Notes: generated from the letters alone by a model not told the origin. A stretch of 64,000 nt of DNA from Silene latifolia (GCF_048544455.1 NC_133536.1:194745325-194809324); one strand, 5' to 3'. Numbered from the stretch's first letter, positions 11,740 through 23,832 are shown. A program made the numbers and translations.

Positions 11740-12060
11740 TTCAATTGAGTCAATTTACATCGGGTCTTTTTGGGTGTATCGCACATCTTGTCTTGGGCCG
11801 GGTCATTTCGTGTTTCAGATTAGTTTCTCATGTTAAGTTGTCGAGTCATTTTGGGTTTGAGTCATTTCGGATTGGGTCATTTTCTGGTATATGTCAAATT
11901 GGGTCGGGTCAATGATTTAATTCGGGGTTTTGGTCATAATCGGGTTAATTCGAGTTTTGGTTCATGTCTGGGTTGGGTTAGATCAATTTGAATTTCGGGT
12001 CATATTCGGGTCATGCAATTTCAATCACTTTCCGGTTCTGGTCAGCTTTGCCAGGTCAAC
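11740..12060. repeat. Degenerate GGGTC-rich dispersed repeat
   Basis: Third copy of the GGGTCGGGTCATTT family, ending GGTCAGCTTTGCCAGGTCAA. Confidence 0.55.
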
Positions 12061-12811
12061 TTGACTTCGGTACTGACTACTGACTATAGAAGTTTTTTTT
12101 TTTTTACAGCAGTAAAAAAAAGTATATACATTATAAATAAATAGTTTGGATTAATACAAAACATGGTGACCACTTATCGATATGAAAAACATTCGTGAAC
12201 CCAACTTACATTTGGTATATAGGAGGAATCTAAATTGATCTTACACGTGAGATTAACTAATAAAAGACTCGGTGTCTTCATCGACTACTATTAAATTTAC
12301 TTATGTCCTTTCAATAATAAGAGCGGACAATATCGACACCACATAGCATAACAAAATAAAATTAGTGGATTAGTGATTTGATTCTTCATTTTACTCAATT
12401 AAGTGGATCGGCTTCACAAAGATTACGGTGGATCAATATCTTTCCCGACTTGATATTGACTCGAATGAATGTTAAATAATATCTAATTTAATTACATGTT
12501 TAGTATAACCACATTATTGGCAAAAAAAACTTGTAGAGAAAGATGCAAAGAAAGAAAAAGGCAGAAGCATTAAAAAGTGGAAAAAAAAGGCAAAAGATGA
12601 GATGAGGTCACAGCCTAACTAAAGTAGGAAGCCAACCAAATATAGAGCACCTTATTTTTGCAATAAGAGAGCCAACAGAGTGAATATCAAGAGTCTTTTG
12701 TGGTAAAGGATATTACCAGATAAAGCGTGTCTTTTGTTTGCTCTCCAGCAACGAATGTATATTGGATCATAAACCTGAAAGACACTTTGCACATCACTGA
12801 TACAGTAAATT
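12061..12811. other. Intergenic, nothing recognised
   Basis: AT-rich, with a poly-T run near 12095-12110. No frame, RNA or repeat is supported. Confidence 0.5.
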
Positions 12812-12930
12812 AGGACAAATTCTCATTTCAGACGGTTATTTTCGTCTGAATCCTTCAGACGGGTCATATATGGTCTTCAGACGAGTTATATATGGTCACA
12901 TCTGACCATAAAATGGCCGTCTGAAATAAG
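12812..12930. mobile_element. MITE of the 'AGACGG' family (short)
   Basis: ACAAATTCTCATTTCAGACGG on the left and GGCCGTCTGAAATAAGACCC on the right are inverted, with TATATGGTC repeats between. Same family as 1362-1612. Confidence 0.65.
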
Positions 12931-13300
12931 ACCCACTGATTAGTAAAGAAAAAGCAACAAGAAAAGAAAAGGAAAAAAAAAAAGGGAAGAAAAACAGGGA
13001 GTAAACATGATGCTTTTGGGTTATGTCTTTGACAGTTGGAAAGTTTGACTTCATAAGTCACAACAAAGAGATTACTTTGTTCAAACTCCAGAACTTCAGT
13101 TGATAATAATGTCTGTTTCAGGATTTGGGACTTGGATCTTTCTAAGACAGGAGAGCTGCATGGAATCATGCTATTATTGACCCTATTTCTAATTATAACC
13201 CACTAAGAAGATAAGAAAGAATTATTCTTGCTTTTCGATAAGTAATCGGCTATTTTACAAACGTGAGGAAATATGTACGAGTAGTCCATAACTCCATACA
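12931..13300. other. Intergenic, nothing recognised
   Basis: A minus-strand frame (12864-13169) translates an A/G-rich tract and has no domain. No gene is supported. Confidence 0.5.
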
Positions 13301-13425
13301 CACTACAAGTAATAACAAAACGGGCGACTATTTTTAGAGACTGCAAATATCATATCAGTCGCCAAATTGCGACTGAAATAGCCTAACGAACGACCAAATT
13401 CAGTCGCCAAATCAGAAAATCGTAA
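13301..13425. mobile_element. Truncated CACTA transposon end
   Basis: CACTACAAGTAATAACAAAAC at 13301, followed by CGGGCGACT and several CAGTCGCCAAA/TTTGGCGACTG-type words, matches the terminus and subterminal repeats of the complete CACTA at 48911-55018. No right end (TTGTAGTG with the same subterminal words) is visible downstream, so this is a one-sided fragment. Confidence 0.75.
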
Positions 13426-14317
13426 CAACCCAAAACAAGAAACAAAGAAAACTGGCAGCCCTACATGAAGTATACATAATACCATGCTAAATGAAATACT
13501 TCATTTTCGATTAGCCTACGTAATATACATGATACGGAGTACATACTTTGAAAAATGTTAAACATGCAATCTGCTAAAATTAGCTGATCACTAGTTACTA
13601 TTTATGCTTTGTTTCTTTGTTGTTGATGGTTTGTTTTGTTTTCTTCCATAGTAAGGTAAACAACTAAACACAGACTGTCAGGAAAATCAAATTATCAAGC
13701 ATATCAGAGAAAGGACTAAAGAAGAAACAAGCAACTACAGGATGAACGAAACCAGACGTGCATATCAGATCAGAACGCATGAATAATCTCATTCCTATTA
13801 TAAAAACAATTCCTAAATTAGATCAAAAATCAAGAATTCAGCTGTTCTGGTTCAACAAGAAGTATTGAATATGAAACATTGCCATTATACTATGATGTGA
13901 GGTCTTACTGAGTTGAATACAGGACTAAAATAAATGATAGAAAACCAAGAAAGATGACATGCATTGGATGAGCTTAACCAATCAGAAAACTACTTTCATT
14001 GAGATCGAAAAGCAGTCAGAGAAAGGACTATTAGATGGGCAGATAGCCACTTTCCTATTTCAAATCAATTTATTAAAAGAGAAAAAAATGAGCATGCACT
14101 CACAATGTATGGAACTCGATGGACCTAATAAATAAAGTGAATAGAATCAAACAAAGGTTGTTTACATTTTTGATTATTAGATTTGGAATAATGCATGAGA
14201 ATTAACAAGAGTCAAATTGCATGTGACGCGGCATCGGAGTGCCTTTCTGCGGTAATGCAACTACTTTGGTGCGTCTTAAAGCATTCTCTTGGAAAAAAGC
14301 TGTCCATCCCATGTAGC
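13426..14317. other. Intergenic, nothing recognised
   Basis: AT-rich, no domain-bearing frame or structured repeat found. Confidence 0.5.
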
Positions 14318-14498
14318 AGTAAGTCTATTGCGACGGATATCCGTCGCAAGCTTTTAATGGGTCAAGTTCTCCCACTTGGGTAGATAAGTCAAAACATAGG
14401 GAATCCCAAATGGCTTGTCTTTTCCTACCAAAGTGGGTAATACTTGACCCGTCGCAAGTTTACGACGGATATGACCATCACAAATGAGAATATGTGCC
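14318..14498. mobile_element. MITE of the 'GCGACGG' family
   Basis: AGTCTATTGCGACGGATATC on the left, and CGACGGATATGACCATCACA with CAAATGAGAATATGTGCC on the right. Inner arms (GTCGCAAG... and ...CTTGCGACGG-type) are inverted. Belongs with the 6474 and 59146 copies. Confidence 0.65.
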
Positions 14499-15150
14499 AA
14501 TGTAGAAGCTCATACATACTCATTTATTCATTTGTTTATCTTATCTTAAACAAATACACAAATCGTCTACAAAGCAGTTTCACAAGAAGTTTATATAATT
14601 AGACGGTCTTAATTAAGAATTCATGCTAGATAATGCTTACTAGTTACCATTCACAATTACCTGACGCTTCTGAGAGCAAATTAGCTTAAAACATAACAAG
14701 TCAACAACCTTTTATAGGTTCCAGCATGACTTCAAATATCATAGAGTTACTAAAGTTTGTAGGTTACTACTATCTTTTACTATATTTTGAAGCAATATTG
14801 CTACATTTAGCATAGGAGGTCACAAGACTCACAACCAGGATCGAAACCAAGATTTAATACTATGGATATTAGTATCAACTAACCTTGTAAACAGAACTCT
14901 AGTTTATTTTTGCCCAGAACACCCGACAATTGCCCGCATTTAAATTTCAACACTTGCAAAGATGATGCATAGACACAATATAGTGTCATAGTTTCCCTAC
15001 ATCAAAATAAAATAAACCCATAGCATCAGTTCCACATAATCATATCAGGTTAACCAAACTCGATCTTAACTACTACCTAGATTAAAATGGCCTAGATGAG
15101 AAGTCAAAAGTTGAAAGCAATTAAAAAAAAAAAACCCCTAGCCAAAGTAT
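14499..15150. other. Intergenic, nothing recognised
   Basis: AT-rich without identifiable gene or repeat. Confidence 0.5.
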
Positions 15151-15383
15151 GAAGTGGAGTTAGGTACTCAAGAAGCTTAAGTAACATAGCCAAATGTGAC
15201 CGCTTTTTGACAAAAAAGTTACCTAAACAACAAACACTAGTTACAATATTTTATCGTTAAATGATCACATTTTACCATAAAAATAGTCACACAAGGCCAT
15301 TTGAAATCTTCAAACGGACTAGTCCGTCTGAAATGAAAATTAGTGGAAGTGGGGTTAGGTACTCAAGAAGCTTAAGTAACATA
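15151..15383. repeat. 38-bp direct repeats bracketing a GACGG MITE
   Basis: GAAGTGGAGTTAGGTACTCA starts at 15151 and a near-identical copy (one base different in the first 20) at 15346. Both continue for about 38 bp through AAGCTTAAGTAACATAG. Between them (15189-15345) lie AAATGATCACATTTTACC and GTCCGTCTGAAATG words of the AGACGG MITE family. The direct repeat is far longer than a transposon TSD, so it suggests a duplication of about 195 bp that includes the MITE. Confidence 0.7.
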
Positions 15384-15950
15384 GTTAGATGGGTCATTAT
15401 GCCTACAAACTATGAAAAGACCTCACAAGTTAATCAACTTTTATGAGTAGTTACAACTTAACAACTTATTATAATTGTTGTTGCTAATTTTTAATACATT
15501 TTAAAGACTAGAAGTCCTCTAATAAGTTGAGCTTTCTTCTCATTCAGATGTCAAGCAGTTCTTTATCAGGACAGACATTGAGATCTCATAAAGAGATTTG
15601 GTTTAAATTTGATTAGACAAAACTGTGAAACGTGGAATCATTTCTAAACTTTTCTTTAGTTTGAAATTAGCATGATTGGTCTTCTTATACTATAATAATA
15701 GCAATTACAAAGCTAATGGTGCAAGTGCTTTGGAGGTAAAATCATTAAATAAATAAAAACTCATGGCCTAGACCTAAAATCTGTCTAATAAATTAGCCTT
15801 GAGACTTTCTTTGTCAAACAAGAAATAAGTACAAAGTCCATGGCAACAAAAGGGTGCAGGTATTCCAACAACTCCCACATCTCTTATCAAAATTCCAACA
15901 ACAAAAGAATGAAAATTAATCTAATTTGGAGGAAGTTATGATCTTACTTC
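15384..15950. other. Intergenic, nothing recognised
   Basis: AT-rich, no frame or repeat identified. Confidence 0.5.
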
Positions 15951-15954
15951 TACG

Positions 15955-16135
15955 GCTGTTCATTGGTCCGGAACCGGACCGGACCGGACCAAACACCTTG
16001 GACCAAAGACCAAATAAGGCTGAAATGGTGGACCGTGGACCGGACCATATTAATATCGGTCCAGTCCTGTTTGGACTAGAAAAACATGTGGACCGGACCG
16101 GACCGGACCAAATGGACCATATTATCTTAAAAATA
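15955..16135. mobile_element. GGACC/GGTCC-rich MITE-like repeat, copy 1
   Basis: Begins GGCTGTTCATTGGTCCGGA, then consists of GGACCGGACC repeats with a central GGTGGACCGTGGACCGGACC. The central part is in the same orientation as in copy 2 (26005-26172). Copy 1 shows the GTTCA left end only; copy 2 shows the GTGAACACCCC right end only. The two opposing frames through it (15916-16140 and 15926-16231) are translations of the repeat. Confidence 0.6.
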
Positions 16136-16289
16136 TCCAAGATTAAAACTCATAGTATAGTTCAAGGAGTACTGCCGGAAGATGAACAAAGTATGTTTAT
16201 CCCTATTTATAGTGAGGCGGGGAAGTGGTAATTAGACCCCTTTACTTTGATGAATTGTGAAATCTAACCCCTTAACTTTTAATTGGAGT

Positions 16290-17427
16290 TGTTCCGGGTG
16301 TAATTCCAGATCAAGTATAGTTACCATCCGTGGCTTGTTGAATGATGTCTTGAGTTGGATACTCCTTTGGTCTCAATCGTTCCTCACGGCCTCTCCTGCA
16401 ACAATGAACGAACTGAGGGCTTGGCTTTGTGCCAAGCGTACTCACTCCGACGCTCAAGTCAGTAAACTTAAGAGATAAGTTGTTACTTGGCTGAATGTGT
16501 ATGGTAGAGAGATAAGGAAGATATTACCAGATGAATAGTGTATTTAGGTTTAGTTGTGGATTCGTTGGGATCCTTTCCTCAATGAAGGTTGAGGAGTATT
16601 TATAGGCTTTCACCTTTTGTCACGTAGTGGCCAAGTGGCCAAGTGGCTAGCGGTGGAAAGACCGATCTACCCCCTCGGCCGGGGGGCCTATGGTGGCCGG
16701 CGGATCTGTTGGCTCGCCGCCGAGGGGTCTTGGATATGAGTACGCGGATATGTGTCCCGGTGGCGGGTTACCATGCCGAGACCAGGTGACGGGCCGATGG
16801 GTCTGCATCGGCTAGATTGTCCAAGTCGTTGACTTCTTTGTGGATATCTTTGACCTTGCTCAATCATGTTGACTTGGTCGGCGGTGCGAATATGCCCCAT
16901 CAATTTGCCCCCAGCGTAGTCTATCTTAGTTGTATGGGCTCCGATGTATGTTTGAGCGTATATTCTGCGCAAGTAATTTGTAAAAAATTTCTGCATCGGC
17001 TTCTTCTGCGGCGGCTTCTTTTGCCTCGGCTTGGTCTTTCTTAGGCCGTACCATATCCCCCCTCCACATGGATGCGTAAAGGGCATCCGATGTGGAAAAG
17101 AAAGTGACGCCGGCCGAGACCAGGGGTTGAGAGTGCTTAGTTGTTTTTGATTGCCCCTGCCGCGCTTTTTAGCTTGGTTGATTATGTGGCCGCGGGAGAG
17201 CGGATGCTTGGGAATTTGTTGAGGAAGGTGAATAGGCGAGGAGATATGAATAGGCGTGTTGAAGACGCTTGGTCACTTTGTTGCATTGATTGACGTCTAA
17301 TCGTCGCAACGATTGACATCCCGTGGTTGCATGTCCGACACGTGTCCGCACGCCGATTGGTTGACGCTTCATGGGTCACATTCTTTGATTGGTCCTTCTT
17401 CATGGGCTTTTCCCTATAAATAGGGCA
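16290..17427 (-). repeat. 3' LTR of the Gypsy element
   Basis: Plus-strand reading TGTTCCGGGTGTAATTCC ... CTATAAATAGGGCA. It matches 23930-25061 along its full length with scattered substitutions and small indels, most of them in the GC-rich part around 16660-16700. It contains CACTCCGACGCTCAAGTCAG, a phrase common in LTRs of this lineage. A minus-strand TATA-like box (AGCCTATAAATACTCC) lies near 16600. Confidence 0.9.
17412..17425. promoter_or_regulatory. Near-palindromic TATA box at LTR edge
   Basis: CCCTATAAATAGGG reads as a TATA box on both strands (CCCTATTTATAGGG on the other). It lies 2 bp inside the LTR end. On the plus strand it is about 165 bp upstream of the antisense ORF start at 17588, a plausible promoter for that ORF. 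The same box occurs at 25046-25059 in the other LTR. Promoter function is inferred from position only. Confidence 0.5.
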
Positions 17428-17587
17428 GTTGCTCCGTGAAATTGGTCACCAATTTCATTCTCCAAAATTTTCCTCTAACTTTCAAGGGTTTTCTTCGTCT
17501 TCGATTTTTCAGAATTGTTATTCCGGCGAGTGTTTTCTTTAAGGTAAACAAACAAACTTCCTTCTTATTTTGTTAACTATTGCTATC

Positions 17588-20162
17588 ATGTCTTCTGTCG
17601 ACGCCGGGGCTAGTACTTCTGCACCGGGGGGTGCTAGGTCTCCTTCTCCTGAAGTTGATCCTCGAGTTTTGGAGGAATGGGATGACTCCGATGAGGTTGA
17701 TGACGATTTTGGTGATGATGCTGAAAAGGCTCGCCCTAATGAGGAGAGGCAGCGTGTTATGGATCACGGCGACGCTTGTAAGGTCCGCCTTGACTGTGCT
17801 TGGACCCATAAGCTTGCCCGTTGTTCCGGCGAGAGATTATTCGAGGACCATTTCTTCTTTGGCGAGGGGTACGAGATCGTTATTCCTAGGGAGGGTCGGG
17901 CGGTCTTTGTCCTCCACCGGTCATACTTGGTGTATACATGCGGCATTTGGAGTACGGGCTCCGGTTTCCGCTAAATGAGTACGTTATGGCTATCATTAGA
18001 GCCATGAACGTTGTCGTTGCCCAACTACACCCGTTGGCCATGAGGACCATAGTCGGTTTTGTTTGGGTGTGCCTCTTCAAGGAGAGAGGCCCCGACGTGA
18101 ATTTATTCCGCACGGCTTCATTATCTCCTCGCCATCGATACCTAACCGTGTCGGATGGTACGGTGTGCAAACGGAGCATGGTTATGCCTCGTGGACAAAC
18201 CTACCTCCTGCGCAAGGACCGGAGGGATCGGTGGGTGTACGTTAAGGTGCTTGGGATGACTATCCGCCGCCTCGCTCCTTCCAAAGACCGGTTAATTTGC
18301 GGTGCGAGACCGAGGCGGAGCGTGACGGTGGGTTTCATACAAGAAGCTCAAGATGGATGCCTACCGTGTCTACCTTAACGCGGATGAGAAGGCGCGATGA
18401 GGCTCTTTGAGACGGATGAGAGTGGGGTCGAGAAGATGGATTCCCCCGACGCGAGATCATTCTTCGGGATGAGCCGCTTTGCTATGTCGGTCTCCTCATA
18501 CCGCCCTACTAGCGCGGGGTGAGTGGGGTCGGTGCAAGGCCCATCATCGCTCTCAACGTTCTTGTTCTTCGAATTTTGATTTATTTCTTCCACCTAACTC
18601 CCCGCTTTGTTTCCTTTGCGACCGCTTTGGGCGGGACACATTCGAGAATATCCTCCTGGAGAATGGGGGGCCGCACAAAGATAAGACCGTTGCTAAATTG
18701 CATCCCAAGGCTCTTACCCATGACCGCAGGACGTCGCCGAATGAGCTTATGGACCCGGAACCGAGACGCTTGAATGCGGTGGAAGCCCGAGCGAGGGTCG
18801 TTAGCCAAGTGCCGCCGCCGCGCGAAGAACAAAGTCTTCGGCGGTGGTGGCGCCGACATCAGTTCCACCCCCCATCCCCCCTGTTCAGAAGGAGACGGTG
18901 GAGATCGTTTACATCTCTAATGGGGATGATTCTGACGAGGAGGAGGGGTCTCCCCTTGTCCGTAAGAGAAAACAGACGACCTTTACCGCCGCCGTTTAGC
19001 CTGCCGGCGACGAGGAGATGTGCCCTTCGGCCAAGAAGGCCAAGCACGATCGATCTATCCGGTGGCTCGATTTAGCCGGTTCATCAGCGCTGCCGATGAC
19101 AGCTCTTCGGCATGTCAATGTATGTTGATACGATGCTTTCTTTAAATTTTGTAGATCGGCCATTGTCGATCGCCGCTCTGTGAAAGCGTAAGTGAGTGAG
19201 AAACCCGCGCAGGCTGATCATGACGTCGCCATTGGGTCCTCATCCCAGAAGGTTTCCCTTTCCCGACCGCAGACTATCGATCGAAATGTCACTGTTGACC
19301 CTTCATCCCAGAAGGTTTCCCCCTCCCGGCTCGTGGCGGAAGGTGCGAGGTTGGTCGAGGAGCTGGCGAGGTGGAACGAGTTGGCCGGTGCTCGCATTAT
19401 AGAGCAAGAGAAGGCCGTGGCTCGATCCGCTCTTGAGCTTGATGTCACTAAGAAGGTGGCCGCGAAGGCGAGGCCGGATCTCCTCAATGAGCGAAGGCTT
19501 AGGGAGATGTCGAGAAAGCGCTCTTGGGAGAGAAAAAGCTTAGGGAGGACGCCGAAAAGGAGGTCCTTCTTTGAGAGAGAGCCAAGGTCGAGGCTGCGCG
19601 CGCCGAAGGCTAAAGTTCTTTGGAGAAGTGTGACCTTGTTCAGAGGCATGCCGACCTTTATCTCCAGCAGAGGAATGAATTTAGGAGCAAATTTCGAGAT
19701 CCAGGGGAAGGTGATCCTGAGCAAGAGGCCATCATCGAGCAAAAGGAGGACGACATTGAGATGCTCCAAACCAAAATGCTCCCCGACCCGTGTTCCGACT
19801 CCGGATCCGCCGAAGCAAACGCTGCCAGGGAAGTAATTGAGGAGCTTTTTCCTCTTGAAGGTTCCTTTCCGTGGGACAAATACGACAAGTTGTTTGACGA
19901 TAAGCTCGAAGCTAAGGAGAAAGCCGTGGAGGAGAGGGTCAAGGAGGCGGCGAGAGTGAAGATAGAGCAAAAAGCGGCCGAGGAGGCGGCGGTATCGCCG
20001 AGAAAGCTAAGGCGGCCAAGGCGGAAGCCGATTGGGCAAGGGCGATTGAGGCCGCCGAGGCTAAGGTCTGGGCCGCCAAGCGAGGCCGCCGAGGGAGCTC
20101 TTGGGTTGCCCCTTGAAGAAGGTGTCTTTGCTACCGCTGCGATGGCGAGCAACGGGACATAG
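17588..20162 (+). pseudogene. Antisense ORF of the Gypsy element (Transposase_28 / 'putative gypsy type transposon'), decayed
   Basis: From ATG 17588 the plus strand opens with a Ser/Ala/acidic N-terminus (EEWDDSDEVDDDFGDDAE). At 17886-18250, after a shift of frame, follow the features of the 'putative gypsy type transposon' domain (PF04195): YGLRFPLNEYVMAIIRAMNV, QLHPLAMRTIVGFVW and a following basic segment. Later pieces in other frames, 19192-19600 and 19620-20162, are Lys/Glu/Ala-rich and look like coiled coil (ARLVEELARWNELAG; KLEAKEKAVEERVKEAARV). At least three frameshifts break it, so it is a relic of a protein of roughly 800 residues. Its function is unknown in the family; antisense ORFs of this kind are transcribed opposite to gag-pol in Grande- and RIRE2-type elements. 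The many overlapping open frames between 17.5 and 20.2 kb reflect its GC-rich composition. Confidence 0.75.
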
Positions 20163-20535
20163 GAGATGATATCCGTAGCCTTTAGTTTTTTGGTTTATCC
20201 TTGTAATTTCTTGTAATTCGTTGAACATTTTTTTAATAAGAGCTCGTTTCTTACGCTCCCCTACCGGCCGAGGTTTTTACCTTACCTCTTTTCTTGCGCT
20301 AGTGTTTGAGCCTCAACGTACTTTTAGCGCCTCTGTCTTCGTCCGGTTGTCTCCTTACGTTATTAATTGAGTGTCTCTTTTGTTTCCGCCTCGGCTTGGC
20401 CGAGGCGGTCTAGAGCGCGTATCTCAATCGTGTTAACGCTTCTAAGGCATTTTGATTGCTTTGCGAGTATCAATCTGCGATGGTCGTGATTGCGCTCTTG
20501 TCGGTGTGACAAGATGAGCCGGCATTCGCTTCTTC

Positions 20536-21290
20536 ATGAATCTGCTGTGGCGTCTACCACTTGGAGTGATCTGCGACGGCGTCCAACCTCTTGGGGTGAT
20601 CGCCGTGGCGTCTACCACTTGGAGTGACTGCGACGGCGTCAAACCTCTTGGGGTGACTCGCCGTGGCGTCTACTACTGGGGTGACTGCGACGGCGCTGCT
20701 TCTTCATGGAGATCTAGTGGCGTCTACCACTGGAGTGATCTGCGACGGCGTCCCACCTCTTGGGGTGATCTAGTGGCGTCTACTACTTGGGGTGATCTGC
20801 GACGGCGCCTATTTCTTCATGAGGCTGTGTGGCGTCTACCACTTGGAGTGATCAACGACGGCGTCCAACCTCTTGGGGTGGCTAGTGGCGTCTACTACTT
20901 GGGGTGATCTGCGACGGCGCACGCTTCTTCATGGAGATCTAGTGGCGTCTACCACTGGAGGATGGCTGCGACGCGTCCCACCTCTTGGGGTGATCTGCCG
21001 TGGCGTCTACTACTTGGGGTGACTGCGACGGCGCCTATTTCTTCATGAGGCTGCCGTGGCGTCTACCACTTGGGTGACTGCGACGGCGTCCAACCTCTTG
21101 GGGTGACTGGTGGCGTCTACTACTTGGGGTGATGCGACGGCGCGCACGCTTCTTCATGGAGATCGCTAGTGGCGTCTACCACTTGGAGTGATCTGCGACG
21201 CGTCCAACCTCTTGGGGTGATCTAGTGGCGTCTACTACTTGGGGTGATCTAACGACGGCGCTGTTTCTTCATGAGATCGCGCTCTTGTCG
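20536..21290. repeat. Tandem array in the Gypsy 3' region
   Basis: Units of about 55-60 bp built from GTGGCGTCTACCACTTGGAG, GATCTGCGACGGCGTCCAAC and CCTCTTGGGGTGATC. A variant block, TTCTTCATGGAGATC, recurs every few units and gives a higher-order pattern. At least a dozen units are visible with small length differences. 21280-21370 holds a shorter repeat, CGCTCTTGTCGGTATGAC, also present near 20490 and 23575. Such arrays in the 3' untranslated region are known for Tat/Ogre elements. Confidence 0.9.
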
Positions 21291-21429
21291 GTATGACAGT
21301 GTGAGCCGACATCTCGCTTCGATAAAGACCGCCGCTCTTGTCGGTATGACGATGTGAGTCGGCGTCTCGCTTTCTAGCGACTATGGGAAGAGCGAACATT
21401 TTGATGGAAGACTTGGATGATTTTTCATT

Positions 21430-23832
21430 TAGGTAAAAACATGCGTCGGGTGCCCACAATTGTTTTGGACACCTCCGCCGCTACATAGGTTATTCCCGAG
21501 ATTACCGGCGTCTAATGGCCTGTCGAAGGCACAACGTCCTAGTCGGCCGCTAGTTACATCCATGAGGTCGCCCTCCCGTTGTAAGGATAGACCTTTCCCT
21601 TTCTCGATTTCTTGGCCACTTTGAGGGATTGCGTGTTGCATCCTCCGGCGGCTATCCGGACGTTGACCACCTCGTCATTCTCGTCTTTGGAGACGAGCTT
21701 ATGCGCTTCCCCCGGTCCGAGACATACATCAGTGTTAGGGCCCGGATGGACATCACTGCGTCAGCCTCGCTCAGGGTGACTCGGCCTATGAGAACGTTGT
21801 AGGCGGACGAGCCGTCGATGACCACGAACTCAGCTAGGATATTTTTAGCCGCATTCTTTTCGCCGAACGTCACCGGAGTCGATTGATCCCGGTGGTACCA
21901 AGCCGGCTCCCGGAGAAGGCAGTATAGTGGGTTGGTGCGGGGGCTCAAGTCCTTGACTTTCGTAGAGGCCGAGGAAGCACTCTCTCGAACATGATGTTCG
22001 TGTACGCGCCTGTGTCAATCAGGCACCTCTTGACCAGGTGGTTGGATATGTCCAAATTGACTACAAGTGGGTCGCTGTGAGGAGTGATGACTCCTTCGTA
22101 GTCCTTCCTTCCGATGGTTATATCGGGGATGTTGGAAGCGGGGATCGCCGTGTTGGGCACAAAGTTGATGGACCGATATAGCTCGTTCGTTGTGCCGTTT
22201 GTGCCCGTGAGCGGACCCTCCGTTCTCGTTGCCCCGATGACAACATGGATCACTCCTATCCGTTCGAAGACGGATTTCTTACCCGAGCCGTCGGCGTCGA
22301 TCTTTTGGCCTTTGGCAACGTACTTGCGAGGCTCCCCTTCCGGATCGGCTCTTGAATGGCATTCTTTAGATGCCGGCGATCGTTGGTTAAATGGCGGTGT
22401 GGCCGTGGTACTCACAAAGATCGGCTCGTGTCACCGTCACTTTTTGGCTTGGGGTCTTTCCCACTTCGGCCCTCGCTTTTGCTCGGGCAAAGACCTCGGC
22501 GGGCGATACGACGAGAGGGGTCTTATCACTATACCGCCTACGGTGGTACGTTCCCGAACTCCACCCGGCGCCCGTCGAGTCCTGTCTCCCGCGGTTTGTC
22601 CGACCGTGACCTATTATTCTCACGGCGTCTTTCATCGGACCGTGACCCGTTGTTGTCACGGCGTCTCTCATCCGGGTTGTCCTCCCGGTGACTCTTCTTT
22701 TCGAGTGCTCGGCCTCGCTGGGGCCTACCCGGTCTTGTGATAGTCCTCTACCTTGATGGCACAGGTCGGCCATTTTTCTAGCGGCGTCCAAGTTCGATCC
22801 TCCGCACTTGATGAGCTCATTTTTCAAGTCTCCCCGGGAGGCCCTTCATCGCCGCGAAGGCGCCAATTCGGGATTAATTTCTCGAATCTGCTGGACCTTT
22901 CCGTCGAACCTCTTCACGTAGCTTCGTAGAGACTCGCCCCCTCCTGTTTGATAGTTAGGAGGTCCGATGTCTCCACGGCCCTTCTCTTGTTGCAAGAGTA
23001 TTGGGCTAGAAAGGCGTCTCTTAGGTCGGCGTAATAGTATATCGAGCCGTCGGGAAGCCCCTTGTACCAACTTTGAGCCATCCCATGCAAAGTTGTCGGG
23101 AAGACTCGGCACCGGACCTCGTGGGTCGTTCCCATACCGACATGTAAGACTCGAAAGCCTCGGCGTGGTCGGTGGATCACCGTCTCCCTTGTATGATAGA
23201 GGTGGTAACTTGAGCTTAGTTGGCACCGGGACGTCTAGGACGTGGCGTTGAGGGGCCGTCGACCGCGTATCGAACGACACGCGGCGATCGGCTCCTCGCA
23301 TTCCTAATCCTGCTCCTCTCCTCGTAGCGGGAAGGACTTCTTCTTCGACTCGGACTTCTTCTCCAACTCGCCGAGTCGGACTCCTCAGTTCCTCCGGGTA
23401 AGCCTCGTTCGTGTTGCGGGGACGCCGTCCTCCCATGAGTGCGGGAAGGACTTAGGTCTACCACGCCCACTTTGGGCTCCCCGGCGACTTGGTTGGGTCG
23501 GCTTCTCCCGGTGCTCCGTTCAAATTTCTCGAGTTACGTTTCGGGCCCCGGTCTCCTGGCGTTTTCCGCCGCTCTCTTGTCGGCGTGACGGTGTGAACGC
23601 GGCGTATTACTAATTAGGTCCAGGACCATCTTTAGTTTTCTTTGTGTCAACCACGTGTCCCATGATGGTGACCTGGTTGGTGCAGCGACGACGTGTCCGG
23701 CATTATCGGCATCCCGAACTCCGGTTGGATTACTCCGCCGGTGGAGGGCTGCACGACTCCAGAATTGTTGAAAGTGTCATCGTGGTAAAATGCGGTTTCG
23801 TCGGTCACGACCGCGTCTTGTTGTTTTGACAT
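21430..23832 (-). pseudogene. Gypsy gag-protease polyprotein, frameshifted and lacking RT/integrase
   Basis: The minus strand starts at ATG 23832 (MSKQQDAVVTDETAFY). In order it shows: an Arg/Ser-rich segment (about 23470-23280); the retrotransposon gag domain (PF03732-like) with AQSWYKGLPDGSIYYYADLR and SYVKRFDGKVQQIREINPEL (23180-22850); a basic linker; a CEYHGH zinc-knuckle-like remnant (22395); and an aspartic protease with CLIDTGAYTNIMF (DTG/A catalytic motif, near 22010) and FVVIDGSSAYNVLIGR (near 21800). The pieces lie in several frames, so multiple frameshifts have inactivated it. After about 21430 no reverse transcriptase motif (such as YXDD) or integrase zinc finger can be found, only the tandem array. 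The gag would form the particle and the protease would cleave the polyprotein in a living relative. Confidence 0.85.

Noticed and set aside
15916-16231. Two opposing frames of 74 and 101 codons with GPD-type repeats.
   Set aside because: They are translations of the GGACCGGACC repeat.
17570-20162. Many overlapping frames on both strands, as if several host genes were packed here.
   Set aside because: They lie between LTRs, share GC-rich composition, and the recognisable pieces belong to one decayed antisense ORF of a Gypsy element.
20536-21290. Regular repeats resembling a CRISPR array.
   Set aside because: The units are directly adjacent without unique spacers and are inside a plant retrotransposon.
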